In this document: positions 1 to 7,853 of the stretch, piece by piece
Numbering within the stretch: the first letter of the stretch is position 1
How the letters are laid out: each line of letters opens with the position of its first letter
Assembly (NCBI GenBank): GCA_028718845.1
Contig: JAQULA010000017.1
Span: 1-15,142 of the forward strand
Length of the DNA stretch: 15,142 nucleotides
Reading direction: 5' to 3'
Origin: Candidatus Omnitrophota bacterium
GTDB taxonomy: Bacteria; Omnitrophota; Gorgyraeia; B26-G9
Position numbers and translations under genes: made by a program
The notes under the pieces: generated by a model
Seen by the model: the letters and a program-made list of their open reading frames with translations, nothing else
Databases searched by the model: none
What the model was told of the DNA's origin: nothing

Positions 1-760
1 CGAGCAGGTCGATCAAAGCGCGAATGAACTGATATTTCTTTATGTTTGCCGGAATAGTATCCTGAAGCCGCGGCGAAATGCGGTGCAGGGTTTTCCACAG
101 TTCGATTTTTTCCAGGTCCGCTTCTTTGACGTAGCCGCTGGTTATGCCGTCATCGAGATCGTGCGCGTAAAAAGCGATTTCATCGGCGGCTTCGACAACC
201 TGCGCTTCCAATGTCGGCATTTTTTCCGGTTCAAATTCCGCCGGCACTTCCGGACAGTCGTAGGGGGTTGAATGTTTAATGATGCCTTCGCGGACTTCCC
301 AGGTCAGATTGAGGCCCTTAAAATTCGGATAGCGTTCCTCCAGGAGGTCCACGACGCGAAGTCCCTGACGGTTATGTTCAAACCCCCCATGCTCTTTCAT
401 TATTTCCCGCAGCGCGATTTCCCCGGCATGTCCGAACGGAGTGTGCCCGATGTCATGCGCAAGCGCGATCGCCTCGACAAGTTCTTCGTTGAGAAGCAGG
501 GCTTTAGCGATGGTCCGGGCGATTTGCACCACCTCCAGCGTATGCGTCAGCCGCGTGCGGTATTGGTCCCCTTCATAATTTATGAAAACCTGGGTTTTGT
601 ACTGGAGCCGGCGAAATGCGCGGCAATGAATGATGCGGTCGCGATCGCGCTGGAACACCGACCGGTAGCCGTGCTCTTCCTCTTTATATACCCGGCCGCG
701 TGAACTCTCCGGGTGCATGGCATAGGCGGCCGGCGCGGTTACGGATTCAGGATTGCTCAT
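1..760 (-). CDS. dgt: dGTPase-like HD-domain triphosphohydrolase (3' end cut by window start)
   Basis: The family hydrolyses dNTPs, classically dGTP, to deoxynucleoside plus triphosphate and so lowers or balances cytosolic dNTP pools. The ATG at 758-760 opens a frame that stays open for 253 codons to the window edge; the C-terminus is missing. The N-terminal region shows the family signature (CRAFRRLQYKTQVF, residues 46-59), followed by the HD metal-site elements: His73 in RLTHTLEV, His102-Asp103 in LAHDIGHTPFGHAGE, and a later Asp in EAADEIAF (about residue 193) followed by HDLDDG. The frame overlaps the end of hisS by 14 nt, so translation is probably coupled. Plus-strand open frames here are antisense shadows. 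The substrate could be another dNTP; assignment to the dGTPase-like family is firm, strict dGTP specificity is not. Confidence 0.93.
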   Translation of the reverse strand, partial: MSNPESVTAPAAYAMHPESSRGRVYKEEEHGYRSVFQRDRDRIIHCRAFRRLQYKTQVFINYEGDQYRTRLTHTLEVVQIARTIAKALLLNEELVEAIALAHDIGHTPFGHAGEIALREIMKEHGGFEHNRQGLRVVDLLEERYPNFKGLNLTWEVREGIIKHSTPYDCPEVPAEFEPEKMPTLEAQVVEAADEIAFYAHDLDDGITSGYVKEADLEKIELWKTLHRISPRLQDTIPANIKKYQFIRALIDLL

Positions 761-2024
761 TTATGGATCCGATTCTTTGTTTCAGTTCGCTGACGATGGT
801 TTCAAGGCCGATCACGTCTTGAGTTCCCTGCCGCATGTTCTTTAGAATAATGGTATTGCCGGCCAGCTCATTGTCCCCGATAATGATTACAAACAAGCAG
901 CCCAGCTTGTCGGCCTGACGCAGGTGTGATTTAAGCGACCGCGGTTCAAAACCGATCTGTACGGCAATATTTTCCCGGCGAAGCATCTGGCCGATTTCGA
1001 AAATTTTGCTGCTGCCGTTATCCCCTAGGCCGATGGCGTATACCGATGTATCCGGAAAAACCGGAATCGGGACCGACTCGGCGTCCAGCGCCAGCAGCAC
1101 GCGTTCTACTCCCAGGGCAAACCCCATGGCTCCGGCGGGCTTTCCGCCTAAATCGGCAATGAGATTGTTGTAGCGTCCTCCGGCCAGAATGGTGTTTTGA
1201 GCGCCTAATTGCTCGTGGGTGATTTCAAATACGGTTTTTGTATAATAATCGAGTCCGCGCACCAGGGTCGGCATGAGCGTGTAGCCGATATTGAGCCGGT
1301 CAAGCGCCCGCTGCACCTGGAGAAAATCCTGTTTGGACTCCGGGCTGAGTACATCGCTGAGCTGGGGCGCTTCGGAAATTATCTTTTTACACACCGGGCT
1401 CTTGCAATCCAGTGTCCGCAATATATTGCGCTCAAAGCGCTGCCGGCAGCTGGCGCAAAGCAGTTCCCGTTTATCCTGTAAGTGCCGGGTCAGTATCTTC
1501 GCGAAAGCCGCTTTATCTTCGGCATCGCCGACACTGTTGAGTAAGAGCCGGAAATTTTTCAAGCCGGCCGCGGAAAGAAAATCAACCGCGCAGGCGATTA
1601 CTTCCGCGTCAAGGAACGGATGCGCGCATCCCAGGGCTTCAACGCCGATTTGATAAAACTGCCGGTTTCGGCCCGCTTGCGGCTTTTCTCCGCGGAACAT
1701 CGGCCCGGAATAGAAGAACTTTACCAGTCCCTGCTGGTCGAAATGATGTTCGAGATAAGCGCGTACGACCGAGGCGGTTGCTTCCGGGCGTAAGGCGATG
1801 GAACGCCCCCCCCTATCGGTGAATACATACATCTCTTTTTCAACGATGTCGGTCTCCTGCCCGATACTTCTGGTAAACAGCCGGCTTTCCTCGATAATCG
1901 GAATGATGATCCGGCGATAACCGTAACGCGGGAATAACCGTTGCGCCAACTGTTCGAGAAAATCCCACCGGTGAACTTCATCCGGAAGAATATCCTGTAC
2001 TCCTTTAAGAGCGGTAAGTTCCAT
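747..2024 (-). CDS. hisS: Histidyl-tRNA synthetase
   Basis: A class II aminoacyl-tRNA synthetase that charges tRNA-His in the cytosol. At 425 residues it has the usual bacterial length. It starts MELTALKGVQDILPDE, the typical HisRS N-terminus. Motif 2 is at about residues 104-120 (FYSGPMFRGEKPQAGR), the histidine-specific motif RGLDYY at 256-261, AGGRYNNL at 281-288, and motif 3 GFALGVERVLL at 301-311; the anticodon-binding domain follows. Four cysteines (190, 193, 207, 212) sit in the insertion region where many HisRS have a Cys cluster. Upstream is an 89-nt gap from the HU-like gene that holds a hairpin (2052-2080). The Shine-Dalgarno sequence is weak (GGGA about 9 nt before ATG). The stop lies inside the start of dgt. 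All catalytic motifs are intact. Confidence 0.98.
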   Translation of the reverse strand: MELTALKGVQDILPDEVHRWDFLEQLAQRLFPRYGYRRIIIPIIEESRLFTRSIGQETDIVEKEMYVFTDRGGRSIALRPEATASVVRAYLEHHFDQQGLVKFFYSGPMFRGEKPQAGRNRQFYQIGVEALGCAHPFLDAEVIACAVDFLSAAGLKNFRLLLNSVGDAEDKAAFAKILTRHLQDKRELLCASCRQRFERNILRTLDCKSPVCKKIISEAPQLSDVLSPESKQDFLQVQRALDRLNIGYTLMPTLVRGLDYYTKTVFEITHEQLGAQNTILAGGRYNNLIADLGGKPAGAMGFALGVERVLLALDAESVPIPVFPDTSVYAIGLGDNGSSKIFEIGQMLRRENIAVQIGFEPRSLKSHLRQADKLGCLFVIIIGDNELAGNTIILKNMRQGTQDVIGLETIVSELKQRIGSINEQS

Positions 2025-2051
2025 GAGTAGTGTCCCGTTTTAAAAGCAGAA

Positions 2052-2080
2052 CACCCCAATACCTTATAGTGCTTGGGGCG
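2052..2080 (-). terminator. Hairpin between the HU-like gene and hisS; terminator or attenuator-like
   Basis: On the minus strand CGCCCCAA pairs with TTGGGGTG (eight pairs including one G-U) around a 13-nt loop. It lies 34 nt after the HU-like stop codon and 28 nt before hisS. The downstream sequence TTCTGCTTTT is only moderately T-rich and not immediately adjacent, so a partial terminator or a processing/attenuation hairpin is more likely than full termination. No T-box or histidine-rich leader peptide is visible. Confidence 0.35.
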
Positions 2081-2113
2081 TTTCCGCTGGGCATAAGTAA
2101 ATGCCGCTATGAT

Positions 2114-2386
2114 TTATTTAACCAGTTTTTTCATTTCCAGTCCCGGCTTAAATACGACTATTCGTTTCGGGGGAACCGGAACAATCTGGCCGGTGCGTGG
2201 ATTGCGACCGGTACGTCCACGCCGCGATTTCACCTTGAAAATACCAAAGTTTCTCAGCTCTACTGTTTGACCGCTTACCAGACTTTCGATGATTGCGTCA
2301 AGAGCCTTCTGCACGACTTTTTTAATGTCCTGCTGCTTCATTTTTGTGTCATTGGCAATCTTAAGTACGATATCTTTCTTGGTCAT
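2114..2386 (-). CDS. hup: HU/IHF-family DNA-binding protein
   Basis: A small nucleoid protein of 90 residues, the standard length of the family, which acts as a dimer and bends DNA. The N-terminal two-helix body (residues 3-40) is followed by the RNFGIF core and the DNA-binding arm. The arm includes the GRNPRTG motif (60-66) with the intercalating proline at position 63, and the family ending KRIVVFKPG (74-82). An excellent Shine-Dalgarno, AAAGGAGG, lies about 10 nt before the ATG, consistent with high expression. From sequence alone HU and an IHF-like subunit cannot be separated; the symbol is used in the broad sense. It sits between a tail-anchored protein and hisS. Confidence 0.95.
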   Translation of the reverse strand: MTKKDIVLKIANDTKMKQQDIKKVVQKALDAIIESLVSGQTVELRNFGIFKVKSRRGRTGRNPRTGQIVPVPPKRIVVFKPGLEMKKLVK

Positions 2387-2412
2387 ATCTGGTAATCCTC
2401 CTTTCCGCTGCT

Positions 2413-2444
2413 ATTCTAAAAGCTTTTCAATGTTATGCAGTCAA
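2413..2444 (-). promoter_or_regulatory. Possible promoter for the HU-like gene
   Basis: In the 62-nt gap before the HU-like gene the minus strand reads TTGACT (2439-2444), then after 20 nt TAGAAT (2413-2418). Both boxes resemble sigma70 elements, but the 20-nt spacer is longer than usual, so this is weak. The gene may simply be read from the upstream promoter at 2973-3000. Confidence 0.3.
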
Positions 2445-2448
2445 TCGA

Positions 2449-2934
2449 TCATGAAAAAAAGTTCTTCAACACATAATAAATAAATGAAATCGCGATGATG
2501 ATCAGCGCCAGGGCGACGAATGGATTGGTCAGTATCCGTTTGCACCGCTGTTCAAAAACATTGATTTTTCCCAGTTCCTGCTTTTGGTTTTCCAGCGAGC
2601 CCATCACCTTGTTAAGGGTGATGTACGAATGATGCCAATCGTTTTCCAATTTTTCCATCTGTAACGGGGATAACATCGCGATACTTTTTAAGCTCATAAC
2701 CTGGGAAATAACATCAAAGGTGCGGTCTTCGGCGGTCGGTTTAAGTCCGAGAGAATCCATCAGCCCCTGGTATTTTCTTGCTAAACTGCTTTTGAGTTCC
2801 AGAAAACTTTTTTCGTCTTCTTCGGTAAAAACCTGCTGATTGTTCGCGTGTTTGTACTTTTCATAAAATGATGCCCAAAGCTGAATAAATTCATTTACCT
2901 TTTTAATCCGGTTTTCCAGTGCTTTATCGATCAT
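2449..2934 (-). CDS. Hypothetical protein with helical body and C-terminal membrane anchor
   Basis: I do not recognise this 161-residue protein. Residues 1-135 are polar, charged and predicted by eye to be largely helical, with no Cys/His metal motif and no signal peptide. Residues 138-156 (PFVALALIIIAISFIYYVL) form one strongly hydrophobic segment with a short tail KNFFS, and Arg/Lys residues (130, 132, 133) flank it on the N-terminal side. This is the arrangement of a tail-anchored membrane protein with a cytoplasmic body. The start is supported by AAAGGAT upstream of ATG and by a good promoter (2973-3000). It lies between the PilZ-PilT gene and the HU-like gene. A role linked to the pilus ATPase is possible only by proximity; the promoter between them argues against a simple shared operon. 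Confidence 0.8.
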   Translation of the reverse strand: MIDKALENRIKKVNEFIQLWASFYEKYKHANNQQVFTEEDEKSFLELKSSLARKYQGLMDSLGLKPTAEDRTFDVISQVMSLKSIAMLSPLQMEKLENDWHHSYITLNKVMGSLENQKQELGKINVFEQRCKRILTNPFVALALIIIAISFIYYVLKNFFS

Positions 2935-2972
2935 TTTCGTATCCTTTCTGATAACAACGACTACGGTTAAAT

Positions 2973-3000
2973 ATTATCATATCGCTCCCCGTACTGTCAA
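2973..3000 (-). promoter_or_regulatory. Strong sigma70-type promoter upstream of the tail-anchored protein gene
   Basis: The minus strand carries a perfect -35 box TTGACA (2995-3000) and, after 16 nt, GATAAT (2973-2978); TAATAT with an 18-nt spacer is the alternative. The predicted start site falls about 30 nt before the ATG at 2934, leaving room for the AAAGGAT ribosome site. The -35 box overlaps the TGA stop codon of the upstream PilT-like gene (2997-2999). Confidence 0.7.
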
Positions 3001-4391
3001 GAGATAATTTGTGCCAATCCCGGACAATAATCCAGCGCGGTTTCTTTGGAAATCACGTTGGCGTTATACAAGCGTTTGAAGCTTTCTTCCATGGTATGCA
3101 TCTGATAACGTGCTCCGGTCTGGATCGTGGAAGGGATTTGTATCGTCTGTCCTTCCCGGATGTGATTGCGGATCGCGTCGGTCATGATCATTACTTCGGT
3201 TGCCACTACCCGGGTTTCCCGGTCTTTCTTCGGTACCAGCAGCTGGGTAACGACCCCTTGCAAACAGTTGGCTAATTGGATACAGGCCTGATGGCGCTGC
3301 TGCGGGGGAAAAATGCTAATCAAACGGTCGATCGCCTGCACGGTATCCGGGGCGTGGAGTGACGTGAGCACCAGATGCCCGGTTTCCGCGGCGGTAATGA
3401 CCGTGCGCACGGTTTCCGCGTCGAGCAGTTCTCCGACCAAAATAACATCGGGATCCTGACGCAGGGTCTTTTTTAACGCTACCGAGAATGAAAGCGTATC
3501 CGTTCCGATTTCGCGCTGTTTTATGATCGAATTAAGGTTGGTGTGAATATACTCGATCGGGTCTTCGAGGCAAATAATCACCGCCTCACGTTTTCGGTTG
3601 ATAATATCGACCATCGCGGCCAGGGTCGTGGTTTTTCCGGCTCCGGTAGGTCCGGCAACGATAACGATGCCTTTTTTTAATGAAGCCAGGTGTTCGATTA
3701 CATTAGGAAGTCCCAATTCCTGGATTGTCCTCAAGTCCGGCATGATAACCCGGAAGGTCCCTTCAACATTCCCGCGCTGGACATGGATATTGACCCGGAA
3801 ACGCAGGTCGGGATTGGGCGAAAAAGCGAAATCCAGCTCTTTGAATTTTTCGAAGCGAGCGATCTGTTCGTCGGAAAGAATACTGTAGATCATGTTTTTC
3901 ATTTCTAATGAATCCAGCGGGTCGTTGTGCAAAGGAATCAATCGGCCGTGAATCCGCAGCATCGGCGGACGATTATAGGTCAGGTGCAGGTCCGAGGCTT
4001 TTTTCTGGGCGGTCATTTGCAGCAGTTTCACTATATCCATCGATTCGATCCGCCGGATTATCGCCTCCCGGTTATCGCTGAGGATGCTGTCGAACCGCAG
4101 TCCGATCGCGAACGGCCCGCTCTTTAGTTCCTCCACCCGGACTACCCGGCTGTTTATTTCCACCGGCGTGTCGATTTTGGGGAGTTTGAACACAAGTTTT
4201 AATTTTGTCTCGATCCCCAGCGGTTTGGTCAGTTCGATAAGCATGCCTTCCGGGCTGATGTCCTTGGCCACGGTCTCTCCCAGGTCCTCGATGCTTCCGT
4301 CGCTGTCAAGGCGGTCGAGTTTGACTTTGATCCTAGACCGGATTCGTGTGGTTGCCCGCATTTCCGCGTAGAAATTCAAACTGCTTTCCAT
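2997..4391 (-). CDS. pilT: PilZ-PilT fusion: type IV pilus retraction-type ATPase with N-terminal c-di-GMP-binding domain
   Basis: 464 residues, about 110 longer than a typical PilT. Residues 11-115 look like a PilZ domain: RATTR at 12-16 fits RxxxR and DISPEG at 44-49 fits DxSxxG, the two c-di-GMP contacts. Residues 117-464 are a GspE/PilT secretion ATPase: ASDLHL (132-137), Walker A GPTGAGKTTT (247-256), Asp box CLEDPIEYIH (274-283), Walker B region DPDVILVGELLD (313-324), His box HLVLTSLH (339-346) and AIRNHIREGQ (406-415), a PilT hallmark. The usual GE-M/L-RD arginine after the catalytic Glu is replaced by Leu. AAGGAG lies 7 nt before the ATG. It begins 17 nt after dnaE, in the same operon. 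No pilin or pilus assembly gene is in the window, so the machine it drives is not shown. Confidence 0.93.
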   Translation of the reverse strand: MESSLNFYAEMRATTRIRSRIKVKLDRLDSDGSIEDLGETVAKDISPEGMLIELTKPLGIETKLKLVFKLPKIDTPVEINSRVVRVEELKSGPFAIGLRFDSILSDNREAIIRRIESMDIVKLLQMTAQKKASDLHLTYNRPPMLRIHGRLIPLHNDPLDSLEMKNMIYSILSDEQIARFEKFKELDFAFSPNPDLRFRVNIHVQRGNVEGTFRVIMPDLRTIQELGLPNVIEHLASLKKGIVIVAGPTGAGKTTTLAAMVDIINRKREAVIICLEDPIEYIHTNLNSIIKQREIGTDTLSFSVALKKTLRQDPDVILVGELLDAETVRTVITAAETGHLVLTSLHAPDTVQAIDRLISIFPPQQRHQACIQLANCLQGVVTQLLVPKKDRETRVVATEVMIMTDAIRNHIREGQTIQIPSTIQTGARYQMHTMEESFKRLYNANVISKETALDYCPGLAQIIS

Positions 4392-4408
4392 AGTCCGCTC
4401 CTTCTTGA

Positions 4409-7400
4409 TTAGCGTTTTAAATTAATTAAAACCTCTTCTTTTCCCAAAACCTTTTCCAGATCCGCCAGCAGGGTGCTGTTTACCTCCACGCTGGCATCCG
4501 CCTGAATCCTGACTTTTTGGCCATGTTGGGCGCGCATGGCCAGGTGTACCGGGGTTTTCCCGGGATGAGAGAGAATTATTTCCTTTAGTTTTACGAAAAC
4601 CTGCTGGCGTTCTCCGATGTCGCAAACATTGAGGCTGATGCTCTCGATCAGTACGCGCGAGGCCTGTTCGATCGGGATGACATTGGACGCGATGATTTTC
4701 GGGGTCTCTTCCTTTAGGTCGAGCTTGCCTTTGACCACAACCACGGCATCGGGTTGTAAATGCGCGAAGGTTTGCTTGTAAGTCTCGGGAAACACCAGGA
4801 CTTCAATGAACGATTCGGTGTCCTCCAGCCGCAAAATAGCCATTTTTTCGCCCTTGCGTTTGGTTATCGTGGTTTTGATCTTTTCCAGTGTGCCGGCGAC
4901 AACAACCTCGGTGTCGGCGGCGATTTTGGTCGTATGCAGATCGCTGACGTGCAGTATGGAATATTTACGGATAATCTTTTTGTATTGATCGAGCGGATGC
5001 GCGGTGATGTAGAATCCGAGCATTTCTTTTTCAAAAGAAAGCAATTGATGCAGCGGCCACTCCTCGATATCCGGCAGCGAGTCGTTACCTCGTCCCGGCT
5101 GGGCCGGGTTTTCGAACAAAAGCAGTTGGCCGCTTTGCCGGTCCTTTTGCGCGGCTCCGGCGGCGGCGATGATTTTTTCGGCTCCGGCCATGAGTTGCGC
5201 GCGGTTTTTTTCAAATCCGGCAAAAGCCCCGCATTTAATCAGGCTTTCGATCACTTTTTTATTGAGCCCCCGCGGGTCGACCCGGTTGCAAAAATCGGAA
5301 AAAGAGTAGAATTGCCCGCCGGTCTTGCGCGCGGCAATAATTGATTCGACCGCGCCCTCTCCGACGTTCTTGACGGCCGAAAGGCCGAAACGTATCGAAG
5401 CGTCCCCGACTACCGTAAACTGGGCGTAGCTTTCATTAACGTCCGGAGGGAGAATTTTGATCTTCATGCGTTTGCATTTATTGATGTAGCTGGCGATCTT
5501 GTCCGAGTTGTCTTTTTCACTGGTGAGCAGCGCGGCCATAAATTCCACCGGATAATTGGCTTTTAAATAAGCGGTTTGATATGAAATAAGCGCGTAGGCG
5601 GTTGAATGGCTTTTATTAAAACCGTATCCGGCGAAAAACTCGATAAGCCCGAAGACTCTTTCGGCGATGGCTTTGTCGACATGATTCTTTAATGCGCCGT
5701 CGACAAAAGTTTTTTTGAGGTTTTCGATCACTTCGGGAATTTTTTTTCCCATGGCCCGCCGCAGCAGATCGGCCTGGGACAAACTGAACCCGGCCAGGAC
5801 ATTGCTGATCCGCATGACTTGCTCCTGATAGAGGATAATTCCGTAAGTATCCTTTAAAACCGGTTCCAGCAGCGGGTGATCGTAACTCACCTTTTCCCCG
5901 GCCCGTTTGCGCTTTATGAAATCATCGACCATCCCGCTGCCCAGCGGGCCCGGGCGGTATAACGCGAGCAAGGCGATGATATCTTCGAACTTGTCCGGTT
6001 TGAGTTTTTTCAGCAGGTCGCGCATGCCGGAACTTTCCAGCTGAAACACGCCGTTTGTTTTTGCTTTGCAAAAAAGTTCGAATGTTTTTTGTTCATCCAA
6101 GGCTATGGTGCTGATATTTAAATCGACGCCCTTGGTTCGTTTAATGATTTTAACCGTTTCGGCGATGACCGTGAGTGTTTTTAACCCCAGAAAATCCATC
6201 TTGAGCAAGCCGATTTTTTCCAGTGATTTCATGGTGTATCCGGTGGTCAACTGCCCTTCCGGAGACCGGAACATGGGAACATGTTCGTAGAGAGGTTTAT
6301 CGCTGATGACAACGCCGGCGGCATGGGTCGATGCATGGCGGCTGAGGCCTTCCAGTACCAGCGCGGTATCGATCAGTTTTTTGATGACCTCGCTGGTTTG
6401 ATATAGTTTTTTTAATTCCGGTTCCACGGACAACGCGTGTGAGAGCGTAATGTTCAGATCGGTCGGCACCAATTTTGCGATTTTATCCACGTCGGCATAC
6501 GGCAGGCCTAAAACGCGTCCGACGTCACGCAGAACGCCTTTGGCGGCCATGGTCCCGAAAGTGATAATTTGCGCGACGTTGTCCTGTCCGTATTTTTCGG
6601 TGACGTATTGGATGACCTCCTCCCGGCGTTCGTAACAAAAATCGATATCAATATCGGGAAAACTGACCCGTTCCGGATTGAGAAAACGTTCGAACAGCAA
6701 ATCGTATTTGAGCGGGTCGATCTCGGTAATACCCAGCAGGTAGGAAACAATACTGCCGGCTGCCGAGCCGCGGCCCGGGCCGACCGGAATTTTTTTGTCC
6801 TTCGCGAAACGGACAAAGTCGGACACGATGAGAAAATAGCTGACAAACCCGGCATTGTTGATGACGGCCAATTCCTTGTTAAGGCGGTCAATCGCCTCGG
6901 TCTGGTTGCTCGGGCAGCAAACCGGGATTTGTTTCATGCACATTTCCCGGAGCACCTCTATTTCGGCAATGCCGTCCGGCAGGGTGAAATGCGGTAAATG
7001 CGTTGATTTAAAATCCAGTTCGAGGTTGCACATTTCGGCGATGCGGATGGTATTGGTGATTGCTTCGGGAACTTCCCGGAACAGGTGTTTCATCTCTTCG
7101 GGGGATTTTAGATAAAATTCATTGGTGCTGAGCTTCATCCGGTTCGCGTCTTCAAGCGTGGTTTGAGTTTGCAGGCACAGCAGGACCTCATGGGCGGCGG
7201 CCATGTTTTTTTTGAGGTAATGCACGTCATTGGTGGCGACCAGCGGGAGGTCCAGCTGTCTGGCGATTTTTACGGTGGCATTATTGACCTGGGCCTGTTC
7301 TTTGATCCCATGGTCCATTATCTCCAGGAAAAAACTGTCTTTATCAAATATCTCCCGGTAGTATTGGGCAAGCTCGATCGCTCCCTTTTCATCTCCGGCC

Positions 7401-7852
7401 ATGATCAGGGATGCAAATTCCCCCTTCAGACAGCCGCTAAGCCCGATTAAGCCTTTGGAATATTTCGCAAGCACTTCTTTATCGATGCGCGGTTTATAAT
7501 AAAAGCCTTCCATGTAGGCGATAGATACCAGCCGGATAAGATTTTTATAGCCTTCTTCGTCTTTGATCAGCAGGGTTAGATGATTGGATTGTTCCCGGAG
7601 CCCGTTTTCCTGCCGTTTGAGCCGGCTGGTTTTGGCGACATAGGTTTCGCAGCCGATAATCGGCTTGATGCCGTGCTTCATCGCTTCATTGTAAAATTCG
7701 ATCGCACCGAACATATTGCCGTGGTCGGTAATACTTAAGGCCGGCATATGCATTTCATTGGCGTATTCAATGAGTTTCGGCACCAGGCAGGCCCCGTCAA
7801 GCAGGCTGTATTGGCTGTGAACATGTAAATGCACAAAATCGCTGTGTTTCAT
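4409..7852 (-). CDS. dnaE: DNA polymerase III alpha subunit
   Basis: The replicative C-family polymerase, 1147 residues, normal length for DnaE1. An N-terminal PHP domain (about 1-280) keeps a full set of candidate metal ligands: HLH at 8-10, Asp19, ITDHG at 41-45, GCETY at 67-71, His91, Cys141 and NDVH at 208-211. The polymerase core shows GPGRGSAAGS (358-367) and the catalytic PDIDIDF (Asp400, Asp402) with the third Asp in KMDFLGL (Asp553). A thumb/fingers region, helix-hairpin-helix area and an OB-fold (around 985-1065) follow. The ATG follows the guaA stop after a single nucleotide, with GGAG overlapping the guaA end, so translation is coupled. A polC-type exonuclease insertion is absent. 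Confidence 0.98.
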   Translation of the reverse strand: MKHSDFVHLHVHSQYSLLDGACLVPKLIEYANEMHMPALSITDHGNMFGAIEFYNEAMKHGIKPIIGCETYVAKTSRLKRQENGLREQSNHLTLLIKDEEGYKNLIRLVSIAYMEGFYYKPRIDKEVLAKYSKGLIGLSGCLKGEFASLIMAGDEKGAIELAQYYREIFDKDSFFLEIMDHGIKEQAQVNNATVKIARQLDLPLVATNDVHYLKKNMAAAHEVLLCLQTQTTLEDANRMKLSTNEFYLKSPEEMKHLFREVPEAITNTIRIAEMCNLELDFKSTHLPHFTLPDGIAEIEVLREMCMKQIPVCCPSNQTEAIDRLNKELAVINNAGFVSYFLIVSDFVRFAKDKKIPVGPGRGSAAGSIVSYLLGITEIDPLKYDLLFERFLNPERVSFPDIDIDFCYERREEVIQYVTEKYGQDNVAQIITFGTMAAKGVLRDVGRVLGLPYADVDKIAKLVPTDLNITLSHALSVEPELKKLYQTSEVIKKLIDTALVLEGLSRHASTHAAGVVISDKPLYEHVPMFRSPEGQLTTGYTMKSLEKIGLLKMDFLGLKTLTVIAETVKIIKRTKGVDLNISTIALDEQKTFELFCKAKTNGVFQLESSGMRDLLKKLKPDKFEDIIALLALYRPGPLGSGMVDDFIKRKRAGEKVSYDHPLLEPVLKDTYGIILYQEQVMRISNVLAGFSLSQADLLRRAMGKKIPEVIENLKKTFVDGALKNHVDKAIAERVFGLIEFFAGYGFNKSHSTAYALISYQTAYLKANYPVEFMAALLTSEKDNSDKIASYINKCKRMKIKILPPDVNESYAQFTVVGDASIRFGLSAVKNVGEGAVESIIAARKTGGQFYSFSDFCNRVDPRGLNKKVIESLIKCGAFAGFEKNRAQLMAGAEKIIAAAGAAQKDRQSGQLLLFENPAQPGRGNDSLPDIEEWPLHQLLSFEKEMLGFYITAHPLDQYKKIIRKYSILHVSDLHTTKIAADTEVVVAGTLEKIKTTITKRKGEKMAILRLEDTESFIEVLVFPETYKQTFAHLQPDAVVVVKGKLDLKEETPKIIASNVIPIEQASRVLIESISLNVCDIGERQQVFVKLKEIILSHPGKTPVHLAMRAQHGQKVRIQADASVEVNSTLLADLEKVLGKEEVLINLKR

Positions 7853-7853
7853 G

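Noticed and set aside
83..703. Two plus-strand open frames
   Set aside because: They lie antisense to a clear dGTPase-like gene with HD motifs on the minus strand and encode nothing recognisable.
1721..2059. Minus-strand frame of 112 codons overlapping the start of hisS
   Set aside because: It is a frame-shifted shadow of the hisS N-terminal coding region; hisS motifs lie in the other frame.
4760..5344. Long plus-strand frame of 194 codons inside dnaE
   Set aside because: Antisense to the conserved dnaE C-terminal region, with low-complexity composition and no motif; a shadow of biased codon use.
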